The notes beneath the pieces are model-generated. The model did not search any database. It was given only the letters and a program-made list of their open reading frames with translations, and had not been told where the DNA came from. Positions 15,855 through 25,703 of a stretch of 58,456 nt of DNA are shown here, piece after piece. The DNA lies in NCBI GenBank assembly GCA_016201205.1, contig JACQDF010000176.1:1-58456 (forward strand), written 5' to 3'. Every line of letters starts with the position of its first letter. Positions within the stretch are counted from its first letter, which is position 1. A program made the position numbers and the translations under genes. Source of the stretch: Acidobacteriota bacterium (GTDB taxonomy: Bacteria > Acidobacteriota > Terriglobia > Bryobacterales > Bryobacteraceae).

Positions 15855-17775
15855 CCAGGAACCTCTCCACTTCCTTCATGTCCGTCGTGAAGCGGTAATC
15901 GGGAAGGCTGTCGAAGAACACCTGCCCGTAGCGCTGTTTGGTGACCCGGTTATCCAGAAGCGCCAGAACACCGCGGTCCGAGCGGCTGCGGATCAGGCGT
16001 CCGAACCCCTGCTTGAGCGTGATGGCGGCCTGCGGGAGCTGGTAGTCGTAAAAGGGATTGCCCCCGGATTCGCGCACCATTCGCACCCTGGCCTCGACGA
16101 CGGGATCGCTCGGCACAGCGAACGGCAACTTATCTATGATAACGCAGCTCAATTGATCGCCTGGCACGTCAACGCCCTGCCAGAACGAAGAGGTGGCGAA
16201 CAGCACCGCGTGGGGAGTCCTGCGAAATTCCTCGAGTAGCGCGTGCCGAGGCCCGGTCCCTTGCAGCAGAGCAGGGAATTCGAGTTCGAGAGACAGCCGG
16301 TCATGCACCATTCGCATCTGCTGGTAGCTGGTGAACAGAACGAACGCCCGCCCTTGGGTAAGCCGAAGCAGGCGTGCGATCTCGTCGCAGGCGGCTCTGA
16401 AAAACGCCGGGCTGCGCGGGTCCGGCAGATGCTGCGGCACGTAGAGCACGGCTTGCTTGTGATACTCGAATAGGCTGGCCACCTGGGCTGTGCGGGCGTG
16501 GGACACGCCGAGGCGGGTGCGCACATAGTCGAAGCTTCCGGCCACCGCCAGCGTCGCGGAAGTCAGGATCACCGTGTCGATCTTCTCGAACAGCTTCTCG
16601 GCCAGCAGGCTCGAGACGTCGATCGGCGTCGCCTGCAAGTAGCATCCGCGGCCCCGCCGCTCGATCCAATAGACGAAATCCTGGTTGGAGCCATCCATCC
16701 AGAACCTCAGCTTCTCGTACAGCTCGCGGGCCCGGCGGAGCAGTGGGATGACTTCCTCGGGCGCGCTCCTGACGATCTCGAGGTTTGTCCAGACGAGCTC
16801 CAGCCCGTGAAGGACATCTTCGTACTGCTCCCGGTGTTGTTCGAGAAAGGCTGCCTGCCGGCTGAACCCGGTGCGCCCTTCTCCTTCTCCGAACAACCGG
16901 AAGAACAATTCGGAGGCGTCCTCGAGCCCGATCAGCACACGATCCATCTCGGCCGAGCCGAAATTCTTGCTCCGAGCGAGCGCGCTGACGTCGCGGCAGT
17001 AGTCCAGGATCTGGTAGTTGCCCACGTTCACGCCGAAGTACGTGCCGGCCACATCCTCGAGCTCGTGCGCTTCATCGAAGACGACGGCGGTGTACTCGGG
17101 GAGGATGCCGCCGAAATCGTCTTCCTTGACCGAAAGATCGGCGAAGAAAAGGTGGTGATTGACGATGATGATGTCGCTCTCGTGCGCCTTCTGGTGCATC
17201 TTGGTAAGAAAGCACCGCTCGAATTGCGGGCATCGCTGTCCGGTGCACCGCTCGCGGCGCGCGTCCAGCTTGCTCCAGGCGGTGCTGGCTTCGGGCAGAG
17301 TGCGGATCTCGGCGCGATCGCCGGTTTCCGTGGTCTTCTCCCATTCGCGGATGACCTGGTAATCGGCGACCTCTTCCAGACCCTCGAGCACCGGCGCTTT
17401 TTCGGCGTCATACAGCTTCTGGCGGCAGAGATAATTGGCGCGGCCTTTCATGTAGCAGACTTTGAGCGGCGTGGCAAAATGCTGTTGCAGGAATGGGACG
17501 TCTTTGAAAAAGAGCTGCTCCTGGAGATTCTTGGTGCCCGTCGAGACCACCACCCGGCGTCCGGAAAGGATTGCGGGAACCAGATACGCCAGCGTCTTAC
17601 CCGTGCCGGTGCCGGCCTCGACCAGCAGGTGACGCTTTTCCTTGAGGGATTTCTCGACCGCTTGTGCCATCTCGAGCTGGCCCGGTCTGTACTCGTAGTT
17701 CGGGTGCCAGTGCGACAGCGCGCCCTTTGGTGCGAAGAAACCGCGGACACCTACGCTCCTGGCAGTGGAAGACAT
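15847..17775 (-). CDS. DinG/XPD-type ATP-dependent DNA helicase
   Basis: A 642-aa superfamily-2 helicase expected to unwind DNA 5'-3' during repair or to clear R-loops. The Walker A motif is VEAGTGTGKTLAYLVPA (about residue 55) and the Walker B box is VVFDEAHELEDVAG (about 235). Between them a cysteine set (CYMKGRANYLC, then CTGQRCPQFERC) matches the [4Fe-4S] cluster of XPD/DinG proteins. Late motifs include FATSSFWQGVDVPG and QGFGRLIRSRSDRG. No exonuclease domain is present, as in YoaA/DinG of Gram-negative bacteria. It overlaps queD by 8 bp. Confidence 0.95.
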   Translation of the reverse strand: MSSTARSVGVRGFFAPKGALSHWHPNYEYRPGQLEMAQAVEKSLKEKRHLLVEAGTGTGKTLAYLVPAILSGRRVVVSTGTKNLQEQLFFKDVPFLQQHFATPLKVCYMKGRANYLCRQKLYDAEKAPVLEGLEEVADYQVIREWEKTTETGDRAEIRTLPEASTAWSKLDARRERCTGQRCPQFERCFLTKMHQKAHESDIIIVNHHLFFADLSVKEDDFGGILPEYTAVVFDEAHELEDVAGTYFGVNVGNYQILDYCRDVSALARSKNFGSAEMDRVLIGLEDASELFFRLFGEGEGRTGFSRQAAFLEQHREQYEDVLHGLELVWTNLEIVRSAPEEVIPLLRRARELYEKLRFWMDGSNQDFVYWIERRGRGCYLQATPIDVSSLLAEKLFEKIDTVILTSATLAVAGSFDYVRTRLGVSHARTAQVASLFEYHKQAVLYVPQHLPDPRSPAFFRAACDEIARLLRLTQGRAFVLFTSYQQMRMVHDRLSLELEFPALLQGTGPRHALLEEFRRTPHAVLFATSSFWQGVDVPGDQLSCVIIDKLPFAVPSDPVVEARVRMVRESGGNPFYDYQLPQAAITLKQGFGRLIRSRSDRGVLALLDNRVTKQRYGQVFFDSLPDYRFTTDMKEVERFLDV

Positions 17776-17801
17776 CCCCTTCCCAGTATAGGAAGGTCCG
17801 G

Positions 17802-18503
17802 CTAGCCAGCCGGAAGCAGGATCTCCAGCTTCAGCACGCCGTTCTCACAGGACAGCCTGGCCGAGCCTCCGTGCGCTTCTGCGATTCGTCGCACGCTGGC
17901 AAGGGAAAGGCCGGAGCCGGCCGGCAGATGCGGCGTGAACGCCTGGAACAAGTCCTCGGTCCGGTCGCACAACGGCTGAGCGACTTCGCAGGCGCACTCG
18001 AGCGCTGCCTGGTCGCCATCGCGGTAAAACGACAGCTTCACCGGACGGCCGGAGCTGGCCAGTTGGCGAAACACGGAGACGATGGTTCGCACCAGATGCC
18101 CGGCCTGGGCGGGATCAAGGTGAACCAGGACCGGGGCCGGCGATTCTTTCCAGTCCAGCTCGACCCGATCTTCCATGGCTTCCGCCACCAGCGGTTCCGA
18201 GATCAGCTCGCACAGATCCACCCACTCCGGCCTGGGCGGCGCGGCCTGCAAATAATGCACCGCATCGGAAAGAATCCAGCTCATCTGGTGCACCATCTGC
18301 TCCATCTTGTCGAGCTGATGCGCCACACGCGCATCAGACTTCGGCAGGATCAGCTTCAGGTAGTAGGCCGATGTCTCAATGGTGCTCAACGGCTGCCGCA
18401 GCTCATGCGACAGGTGACGCACGACGGCGATCGTGTCGGAGGGCTGCACGGACTGGCGGGATGCACTGGTTTCCTGGACGTGGAGAACGCTGACTGGTGC
18501 CAT
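17802..18503 (-). CDS. Sensor-less histidine kinase-like protein
   Basis: A 233-aa cytoplasmic protein with a HisKA-type dimerisation helix carrying the phospho-acceptor motif VVRHLSHELRQPLSTIET (His about residue 33). It is followed by a compact, divergent HATPase_c domain ending in LPAGSGLSLASVRRIAEAHG (G2-like box). No input domain or membrane segment is present, and the N box is poorly conserved, so ATP binding is uncertain. No response regulator is adjacent. It may receive its signal through a partner protein or act as a phosphatase. It reads in the same direction as the dinG-like gene, 26 bp upstream. Confidence 0.8.
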   Translation of the reverse strand: MAPVSVLHVQETSASRQSVQPSDTIAVVRHLSHELRQPLSTIETSAYYLKLILPKSDARVAHQLDKMEQMVHQMSWILSDAVHYLQAAPPRPEWVDLCELISEPLVAEAMEDRVELDWKESPAPVLVHLDPAQAGHLVRTIVSVFRQLASSGRPVKLSFYRDGDQAALECACEVAQPLCDRTEDLFQAFTPHLPAGSGLSLASVRRIAEAHGGSARLSCENGVLKLEILLPAG

Positions 18504-18675
18504 GGATGTTGGATTCGTACGACTGTTTCTTCTTTTTTCCGGGAGTACAGCACTCGGGGGGACAATCTCTTATACCCCAGAGGCTGGACTGAGTCAACGG
18601 ATTCTTTTCCAGTTTTTTGAAAGAGGTGGCCGGGCAGTGAAAAACGAGGTTGAGCGGAAGCCGGGTTTGAGCGAT

Positions 18676-19080
18676 CTACTTATGCCCGGCCAATGCGAGG
18701 CGGGTTTGCGCCCGCTTGAGTGCGCTGAGAGCGCGCGCGTAATCGAGGTTTTCCTTTGTGCTCCGAAGCCGCTCGGTGGCGCGCTCCAGTGCTCTCCCGG
18801 CGCGCCCCGGCTCGATTTCCTCAGGCTTTTCGGCGGAGATGGCGAGCACGCGGACCTGATCCTCGATCACTTCCAGGACGCCGCCGGCGACCGACAGGAC
18901 CCGGCGCTGGCCGCCGGCCACGTAGGACAAGGGCCCAATGCCAAGCTCGCTCAGCAACGGGGCGTGCCCGGGAAGCACACCCAGCTCGCCGCTGGCGCCG
19001 GGAATCTGAGCCTCGGTCACCTGCTCCCTGAGCAGGAGTCTTTCCGGAGTGGCAATCTCCAATTCAAACGTGTCCGCCAT
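18676..19080 (-). CDS. atpC: ATP synthase F1 subunit epsilon
   Basis: A 134-aa regulatory and coupling subunit of F1. The N-terminal beta-sandwich reads FELEIATPERLLLREQV and GELGVLPGHAPLLSELGIG, the signature of the family; the C-terminal helical pair (RAGRALERATERLRS...ALKRAQTRLALAG) is present, so an inhibitory conformation is possible. It starts 4 bp after atpD and is last in the cluster. Confidence 0.96.
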   Translation of the reverse strand: MADTFELEIATPERLLLREQVTEAQIPGASGELGVLPGHAPLLSELGIGPLSYVAGGQRRVLSVAGGVLEVIEDQVRVLAISAEKPEEIEPGRAGRALERATERLRSTKENLDYARALSALKRAQTRLALAGHK

Positions 19081-19084
19081 ACGG

Positions 19085-20542
<1,458 letters not shown>

Positions 20543-21400
20543 TTACTCCAATGCGTTGGCGCCGCTGACCACTTCGATGATCTCCTTGGTAATGCCCGCC
20601 TGGCGCGCCCGGTTCAGGTGCAACGTCAACTGGTCGATCACCTTGCCGGCGTTGGTTGTGGCCGACTCCATGGCCACCATGCGGGCCGCCTGTTCAGCCG
20701 CGGCCGATTCCAGCACCGCCCCATAGACCATGATGCGCACGTAGTTCGGCAGCATGTTGCCGAGCAATTGCGCGGGCGGCTGCTCGAAGATATAGTTGGT
20801 GGTCTGCTTTCCCTCGGGAACCGGCGCCGGGAGGATGCGGGTGACGGTCAATCGCTGCGAGATCACACTCCGGAACTCGTTGTAGATGAGGTAAACGGCA
20901 TCGACTTGCCCCGCCGTATAGCGCCCGATGGCCTTGTCGGCGATTTTCTGCGCCTGCGTGTAGGATGGCTTGTCAAAGACGCCGATGTGCTCTCCGGACA
21001 GCGTGGCCCGGCGGCGGAAAAAATCCCGCCCCTTGCGTCCCACAGCCTCGATGTCCACGCTGGCGTCCTGCTTTTTCTCGAGCAGGTTCATGCCGCCGCG
21101 GATGAGGTTCGAGTTGAACGGTCCGGCTAATCCGCGATCGCTGGTCAGCAGGATGAGCTGGATGCGCTGTTCCGGGCGAACCTGCAACAACGGATGGCTC
21201 AGCGCCTCGACCTCTCCGCTCGACGCCGCCACCACGTTGGCGAGCAACTTGCGGTAGCCGGAAGTGAACGGTCTGGATGCGATCACACGGTCCTGTGCGC
21301 GGCGCAGCTTGGAAGCGGCCACCATGCGCATCGCCTTGGTGATCTGCTGCGTGTTGCGCACCGAACGGATGCGCCGGCGGAGGTCAATGAGGCTGGGCAT
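20543..21400 (-). CDS. atpG: ATP synthase F1 subunit gamma
   Basis: Central-stalk subunit, 285 aa, beginning MPSLIDLRRRIRSVRNTQQI, the conserved N-terminal helix. The C-terminal helix (MESATTNAGKVIDQLTLHLN then RARQAGITKEIIEVVSGANAL) contains the family signature. It lies 3 bp downstream of atpA and 6 bp upstream of atpD, so the genes are co-transcribed. Confidence 0.97.
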   Translation of the reverse strand: MPSLIDLRRRIRSVRNTQQITKAMRMVAASKLRRAQDRVIASRPFTSGYRKLLANVVAASSGEVEALSHPLLQVRPEQRIQLILLTSDRGLAGPFNSNLIRGGMNLLEKKQDASVDIEAVGRKGRDFFRRRATLSGEHIGVFDKPSYTQAQKIADKAIGRYTAGQVDAVYLIYNEFRSVISQRLTVTRILPAPVPEGKQTTNYIFEQPPAQLLGNMLPNYVRIMVYGAVLESAAAEQAARMVAMESATTNAGKVIDQLTLHLNRARQAGITKEIIEVVSGANALE

Positions 21401-21403
21401 GGA

Positions 21404-22918
21404 TCAGGCCTCGTGGTCGGCGGCGAACTTCTGTTTGAACTCTTTCAGCGCCACCTCGATCTGGCCCTTGAGCATGTCATCCATCGCTCCTTTTTCCCGC
21501 AGCGTCACCAGAAGCTGCGGATGGGCGTTTTCGCAGAACTTGAAAAGCTCGTCTTCGAACTTGCGGCACACCGGCAACGCCAGGTCATCCAGATGGGCGT
21601 TGGTGCCGGCATAGATGATGAGCATCTGCTTTTCCCAGGGCAGCGGGTCGAACTGGCCCTGCTTCAGGATCTCCACCAGGCGCGCGCCGCGGTTCAACTG
21701 ATGCTGCGAGGCTTTGTCGAGCTCGCTGCCGAACTGGGCAAAGGCGGCCAGCGCGCGATACTGAGCCAGCTCCAGGCGCAGCGTGCCGGCCACCTGCCGC
21801 ATCGCCTTCACTTGAGCGTTGCCGCCCACGCGGCTCACCGACAGACCGACGTTGATCGCCGGCCGGACGTTGCTGTTGAATAAGTCCGATTCGAGGTAAA
21901 TCTGGCCGTCGGTGATCGAGATCACGTTGGTCGGGATGTAGGCGGAAACGTCGCCTGCCTGCGTTTCAATGAATGGCAGCGCGGTGAGGGAACCGCCCGT
22001 CTTCAGCTTCGCCGCCCGCTCCAGCAACCGGCTGTGCAGGTAGAACACGTCGCCCGGAAACGCTTCGCGGCCCGGAGGCCGGCGCAGCAGCAGTGAGATT
22101 TCCCGGTAGGCCGCGGCGTGCTTGGACAGATCGTCGTAGAAACACACTGCGTGCAGGTCCTTGTCCCGGAAATACTCGCCCATCGCGCAGCCTGCGTAGG
22201 GCGCCAGATATTGCATGGGTGCGGGATCGGACGCCGTGGCGGCCACGACGATGGTGTACTCCATGGCGCCGAATTCTTCCAGCGTCTTCACCACCTGGGC
22301 CACGGTCGAGCGCTTCTGGCCGATGGCGACGTAGATGCAAATGACGTCACCGCCCTTCTGATTCATGATCGTGTCCAGCGCCAGGGCGGTCTTGCCGGTC
22401 TGCCGGTCTCCGATGATGAGCTCGCGCTGGCCGCGGCCGATGGGCACCATGCTGTCGATGGCTTTGATGCCTGTTTGAAGCGGTTCTTTTACCGGCAGCC
22501 GGTCGACGACGCCGGGCGCCTGGCGCTCGATCGGATTGTGGCGTGCGGCGTCGATGGGACCTTTACCGTCGATCGGCTCGCCGAGCACGTTCACGACGCG
22601 CCCGATGAGTCCCTCGCCGACCGGCACGGACATGATGCGGCCCGTGCGCCGCACTTCGTCCCCTTCCTTGATCTTCTCAAAATCGCCGAACAACACGACG
22701 CCTACCTGGTCCTCTTCCAGGTTCATGGCGAGGCCGCTGACGTTGTGCGGAAGGTCCACCAGCTCGCCGTACATCACGTTGTCCAGCCCGTGAACGCGGG
22801 CGATGCCATCGCCCACCGAAATGACCGATCCGGTCTCGGCCACGCTGACAACCTTGTCAAAATTCTCGATTTCTTCGCGGAGCAGCCGCGTGATCTCATC
22901 CGCTCGAATTTGAGCCAT
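21404..22918 (-). CDS. atpA: ATP synthase F1 subunit alpha
   Basis: Non-catalytic nucleotide-binding subunit, 504 aa. Walker A is [15 protein letters not shown] (about residue 170); the N-terminal barrel reads [20 protein letters not shown], and the alpha signature [20 protein letters not shown] is intact. The 152-bp gap to atpH upstream is unusually long for this operon and contains a three-unit palindromic repeat. Confidence 0.98.
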   Translation of the reverse strand: MAQIRADEITRLLREEIENFDKVVSVAETGSVISVGDGIARVHGLDNVMYGELVDLPHNVSGLAMNLEEDQVGVVLFGDFEKIKEGDEVRRTGRIMSVPVGEGLIGRVVNVLGEPIDGKGPIDAARHNPIERQAPGVVDRLPVKEPLQTGIKAIDSMVPIGRGQRELIIGDRQTGKTALALDTIMNQKGGDVICIYVAIGQKRSTVAQVVKTLEEFGAMEYTIVVAATASDPAPMQYLAPYAGCAMGEYFRDKDLHAVCFYDDLSKHAAAYREISLLLRRPPGREAFPGDVFYLHSRLLERAAKLKTGGSLTALPFIETQAGDVSAYIPTNVISITDGQIYLESDLFNSNVRPAINVGLSVSRVGGNAQVKAMRQVAGTLRLELAQYRALAAFAQFGSELDKASQHQLNRGARLVEILKQGQFDPLPWEKQMLIIYAGTNAHLDDLALPVCRKFEDELFKFCENAHPQLLVTLREKGAMDDMLKGQIEVALKEFKQKFAADHEA

Positions 22919-22936
22919 AGTTCTCTAACCCTTTCC

Positions 22937-23055
22937 AACCGCTCCCTCACGGTCGCGGCTCGGAAGCCCTTGCTGAGCCGCGCGGTACGGAAGCCCTTGC
23001 CGAGCCGCGCGGTACGGAAGCCCTTGCTGAGCCGTGCGCGTCAGCAAGCGGTCCC
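22937..23055. repeat. GC-rich palindromic repeat (family 2), three-unit copy inside the atp operon
   Basis: Reverse complement of the 12517-12607 element, with the same ends (AACCGCTCCCTCACGGTCGC to CGTCAGCAAGCGGTCCC) but three internal hairpin units of about 33 bp. It fills most of the atpH-atpA gap, where it would form strong RNA hairpins in the transcript. Confidence 0.85.
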
Positions 23056-23070
23056 GAACGGCCGCCAACG

Positions 23071-23637
23071 TTATTCGGTGACAGGCCCCTTAGATGCCGC
23101 CAGCGAGTTTGCGCCGCAGCGCGTCCAGTTGGCCGCGTACCGAGCCGTCATACAGCGTCGAGCGCGAGCCAGGACGCCGCCTAGCAAGCCGGCATCCACG
23201 CTGTACTGGCAGCGGACGGACTTTCCGGCGATCCGGGCCAGTTGGGCCTCGACAGCGGCCTTCGAGCCCGGGCTCAGATCCACTGCGCTGGAAACTTCCG
23301 CCTTCATGATTCCGGTCCGCTCGTCCAGCAGCCGTTCGATAGCGCCGCGAATCAGCGGAAACAACGATCCCCGGCGTTTGCGCACCACAATAAAGACAAA
23401 ATTCCGTACCAGGCGGTCCATGGCGAGCATGTCACACAGCCGTCCCATGACGGCATTCTTTTTCTTCAACGGCACGGCGGGCGATTGCAGCACGTTGCGA
23501 AAATCGGGTGAGGAGGCGACCAGCGCCTCGAGCGAACGCAACTGGCTGATGACCGCTTGCGGCTCGATGCGCTCCTTCGAAGCCAACACAACATCGAGCA
23601 GGGCGTTGGCGTACCGGGATGCAAGGGCGAGGGACAT
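23071..23637 (-). CDS. atpH: ATP synthase subunit delta
   Basis: Peripheral-stalk subunit (OSCP type), 188 aa. It starts MSLALASRYANALLDVVLAS, with the typical N-terminal Arg-Tyr-Ala-Asn-Ala-Leu signature, and shows the helical bundle and the C-terminal strand region (GIMKAEVSSAVDLSPGSKAA). It is 6 bp downstream of the b-subunit gene. Its end is followed by the palindromic repeat. Confidence 0.94.
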   Translation of the reverse strand: MSLALASRYANALLDVVLASKERIEPQAVISQLRSLEALVASSPDFRNVLQSPAVPLKKKNAVMGRLCDMLAMDRLVRNFVFIVVRKRRGSLFPLIRGAIERLLDERTGIMKAEVSSAVDLSPGSKAAVEAQLARIAGKSVRCQYSVDAGLLGGVLARARRCMTARYAANWTRCGANSLAASKGPVTE

Positions 23638-23643
23638 GTTCTG

Positions 23644-24204
23644 TTAGCGCGTGGCCGGCCGCGTCGAGGCCAGGTCGGACACAAACTGCCGGATCAAACC
23701 TTCCTGTGCCACGCCGCTGAGCCGCTCGCGAATCTGCACCTCAGCCAGTTGCACAGCCAGCGCCGCTGAGTGGGCTTTCAGCTCCCGCCGCGCCAGCTTG
23801 ACGATGGAAGCAATTTCGCTTTCGGCGGACGCTTGCGTCCTGGCCGCCAGCCGCGCCGTTTCCGCCCGGATGCGCTGGATCTCCGCGCTCATCTCCTCCC
23901 GCGACTCCGCCCGGAGCCTTTCAATCTCGGCGCCCAGGTTCGCCAGACGGCGCTCGATCCCGGCGACGCGTGCATCCGCTTGCTGGCTGACCGCGGCTGC
24001 GTCAGCGAGGCCGGACCGAATGGCAGCGGTTCGTGATGAAAAAAACGGCCCTGCGTGCCTCGAGATGAGATAGCCCAAGCCGCCCGCCAGCAGCGCAAAG
24101 TTGGCCCATTTCCACCAGATGCTCGGCTCGCTGTGCGGGCCGCCTTCCTCGGCGGCGAGCGCAGGCGCAAGGGCCAGCGCGCCGAGGATCACCAGGCGCT
24201 TCAC
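23644..24204 (-). CDS. atpF: ATP synthase F0 subunit b with an N-terminal signal-like segment
   Basis: Peripheral-stalk subunit of 186 aa. The GTG start (24204) overlaps the stop of the preceding b-type gene as GTGA. The chain begins VKRLVILGALALAPALAAEE, which looks like a cleavable signal peptide, then a membrane helix WWKWANFALLAGGLGYLI, then a long alanine/glutamate-rich coiled coil ending in the delta-binding region (AQEGLIRQFVSDLAST). b subunits with such an extra N-terminal segment occur in Acidobacteriota and some deltaproteobacteria. With the next gene it gives a b/b' pair. Confidence 0.9.
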   Translation of the reverse strand: MKRLVILGALALAPALAAEEGGPHSEPSIWWKWANFALLAGGLGYLISRHAGPFFSSRTAAIRSGLADAAAVSQQADARVAGIERRLANLGAEIERLRAESREEMSAEIQRIRAETARLAARTQASAESEIASIVKLARRELKAHSAALAVQLAEVQIRERLSGVAQEGLIRQFVSDLASTRPATR

Positions 24205-24650
24205 AGAGGCCTCCGCTCGAGCACGGTGTCGGCGATCTTGACGGCGAGAAAACGGCTTTCCGCATCCAGCGCCCGCCTGGCGTCGCCGGCTTCGGCGGCG
24301 ATTTGCACTCTGGCAGCGGCCACCATCTGCTTGGTCCGGGCGGCCGTCTCGGCGAGTTGCGCGTCCTGCTCCTTCTTCCACTGCTTGCGCATCTCTTCCT
24401 GCTCCCGGTACAGCTCGAAGCGCACGGCGCGGAGCTTCTCTTCGTACTCCCGTGTTTTCTGCCCGGCTTTCTCGATGGTTTCCGCGGCCTTGCGGCGTAG
24501 CCCGGTAGTCGCTTCATCCCGCTCGCGGAGCACTTTTTCCAGCGGTCTGAACAATACCGATTTCAGATAGAAGTGGAGAATGATGATGAGCAGGAATGTC
24601 GGAAGCGCGTTCAGCAGAATCCCACCGAGCGCATTTAGAGTTTCTTCCAT
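24201..24650 (-). CDS. ATP synthase F0 subunit b' (b-type)
   Basis: A 149-aa b-type subunit with a membrane helix near the N-terminus (LLNALPTFLLIIILHFYLKS) and a charged coiled-coil stalk (PLEKVLRERDEATTGLRRKA onward). It lacks a signal peptide. It opens the cluster. Neither atpB (subunit a) nor atpE (subunit c) precedes it; the upstream neighbour is the RodZ-like gene behind a repeat fragment. Which of the two b genes is formally b or b' cannot be decided from sequence. Confidence 0.9.
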   Translation of the reverse strand: MEETLNALGGILLNALPTFLLIIILHFYLKSVLFRPLEKVLRERDEATTGLRRKAAETIEKAGQKTREYEEKLRAVRFELYREQEEMRKQWKKEQDAQLAETAARTKQMVAAARVQIAAEAGDARRALDAESRFLAVKIADTVLERRPL

Positions 24651-24736
24651 TGCTTCGGGATAAGACTCAGTGCGAGGCTTTTGGGCCTGTCCTAAACAGA
24701 GAGGATAGCATGGCGGTATTCACGGGTCAATTGTTC

Positions 24737-24774
24737 GGGACCGCTTGCTGACGCGCGCGGCTCAGCAAGGGCTC
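24737..24774. repeat. Shortened copy of palindromic repeat family 2
   Basis: GGGACCGCTTGCTGACGCGC followed by one CGGCTCAGCAAGGGCT unit, then the match stops at the 3' end of the RodZ-like gene. It lies between that gene and the ATP synthase cluster. Confidence 0.75.
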
Positions 24775-25663
24775 AATTGCCGACGGGTGTGGAAGTCCCT
24801 TCCGTGGAAGGGGCAGGGTTGGGCTGTTTTTGCGGCTCGATGACGGTGAACTTCTCAGGAGTGAACTCGACTGTGCGAACCTGCCCGCGCGGCCCGACCT
24901 GGCCAATCGCCGTCCCGTTGAACTGGATATCGACTCCGCCGGCGTTGCCCAGCAGAATGCGGGCGCGTTCGTTGGCCGATGCGACTCTGGATTCACCGCG
25001 AGCCAGCAGGCGCTCGGCCACCACTTTTCCATCCGCGGTGATGCGGACCCAGGTCTCTTCCTTGGCCACCACCGTCAGGAAAATGCGCCCTGGCGAGAAC
25101 GGCTCCGGTAGGGAAGGCAGAGGTGGCTGTATTGCCGCCGGCGGGGCAACGGTCCTCCGCGCGCTCACCGGCGATGGCGTCTGTGCCTGCGCAGGCTCAC
25201 CTGCCTGGCTCCCGCTGGCGGAAGTGGAACTGAGCTGCGAACGCTGCCAAAGCCAGAAAATCGCTCCGCAGGCGATGATCACCGCTACCAGCATGATCAG
25301 CGAGGCCGTCAACTTCCGAGCGGTGAGCGCGGACGCGGTTCCCTCCGGCAGCGGGTCGACGGAAAACTCCTTGCCGCTCCAATCCGGCAGTCCGGTCTGC
25401 TGCCCCTGGCTCGCGCTGAAAATCTCCACTGGCGCCAACTGCCGTTCGAGCGCCGCGTCCAGCTCCGGCGTGTGGACACCAAGCCTCTCGGCGTACTGGA
25501 TGGCGAACGCGCGAACAAAAAACCGGCCCGGGAGCGGATCGAAATCGTCCTGTTCCAGCGCTTCCAGAAACTGTTGTTTGATCCGCGTTTCGAAGGCGAT
25601 CCGCGCCAGATCGAGACCCTGGCGCTCTCGCTCGCGGCGGAGCATTTCGCCAACGGAAGCCAT
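24773..25663 (-). CDS. RodZ-like helix-turn-helix membrane protein
   Basis: A 296-aa protein resembling RodZ, which links MreB to the envelope during cell elongation. An N-terminal Xre-type HTH (MASVGEMLRRERERQGLDLA then IAFETRIKQQFLEALEQDDF) is followed by a linker, one membrane segment (LIMLVAVIIACGAIFWLW, about residues 135-155), a proline/alanine-rich stretch, and a C-terminal DUF4115-like domain (LTVVAKEETWVRITADGKVV; GNAGGVDIQFNG). The stop codon lies at the edge of a truncated palindromic repeat. It is divergent from the glycosyltransferase gene, with a shared promoter region of about 40 bp. Confidence 0.9.
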   Translation of the reverse strand: MASVGEMLRRERERQGLDLARIAFETRIKQQFLEALEQDDFDPLPGRFFVRAFAIQYAERLGVHTPELDAALERQLAPVEIFSASQGQQTGLPDWSGKEFSVDPLPEGTASALTARKLTASLIMLVAVIIACGAIFWLWQRSQLSSTSASGSQAGEPAQAQTPSPVSARRTVAPPAAIQPPLPSLPEPFSPGRIFLTVVAKEETWVRITADGKVVAERLLARGESRVASANERARILLGNAGGVDIQFNGTAIGQVGPRGQVRTVEFTPEKFTVIEPQKQPNPAPSTEGTSTPVGN

Positions 25664-25687
25664 AAAGGAAGGCCTGTTCCTAGCAGA

Positions 25688-25693
25688 TATAAT
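25688..25693 (+). promoter_or_regulatory. Consensus -10 box (TATAAT) upstream of the glycosyltransferase gene
   Basis: TATAAT lies about 11 bp before the GTG start at 25704, so the transcript would be leaderless or nearly so. No good -35 is visible. The complementary strand offers TATTAT for the divergent RodZ-like gene. Confidence 0.4.
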
Positions 25694-25703
25694 ACTACAT
25701 TCG

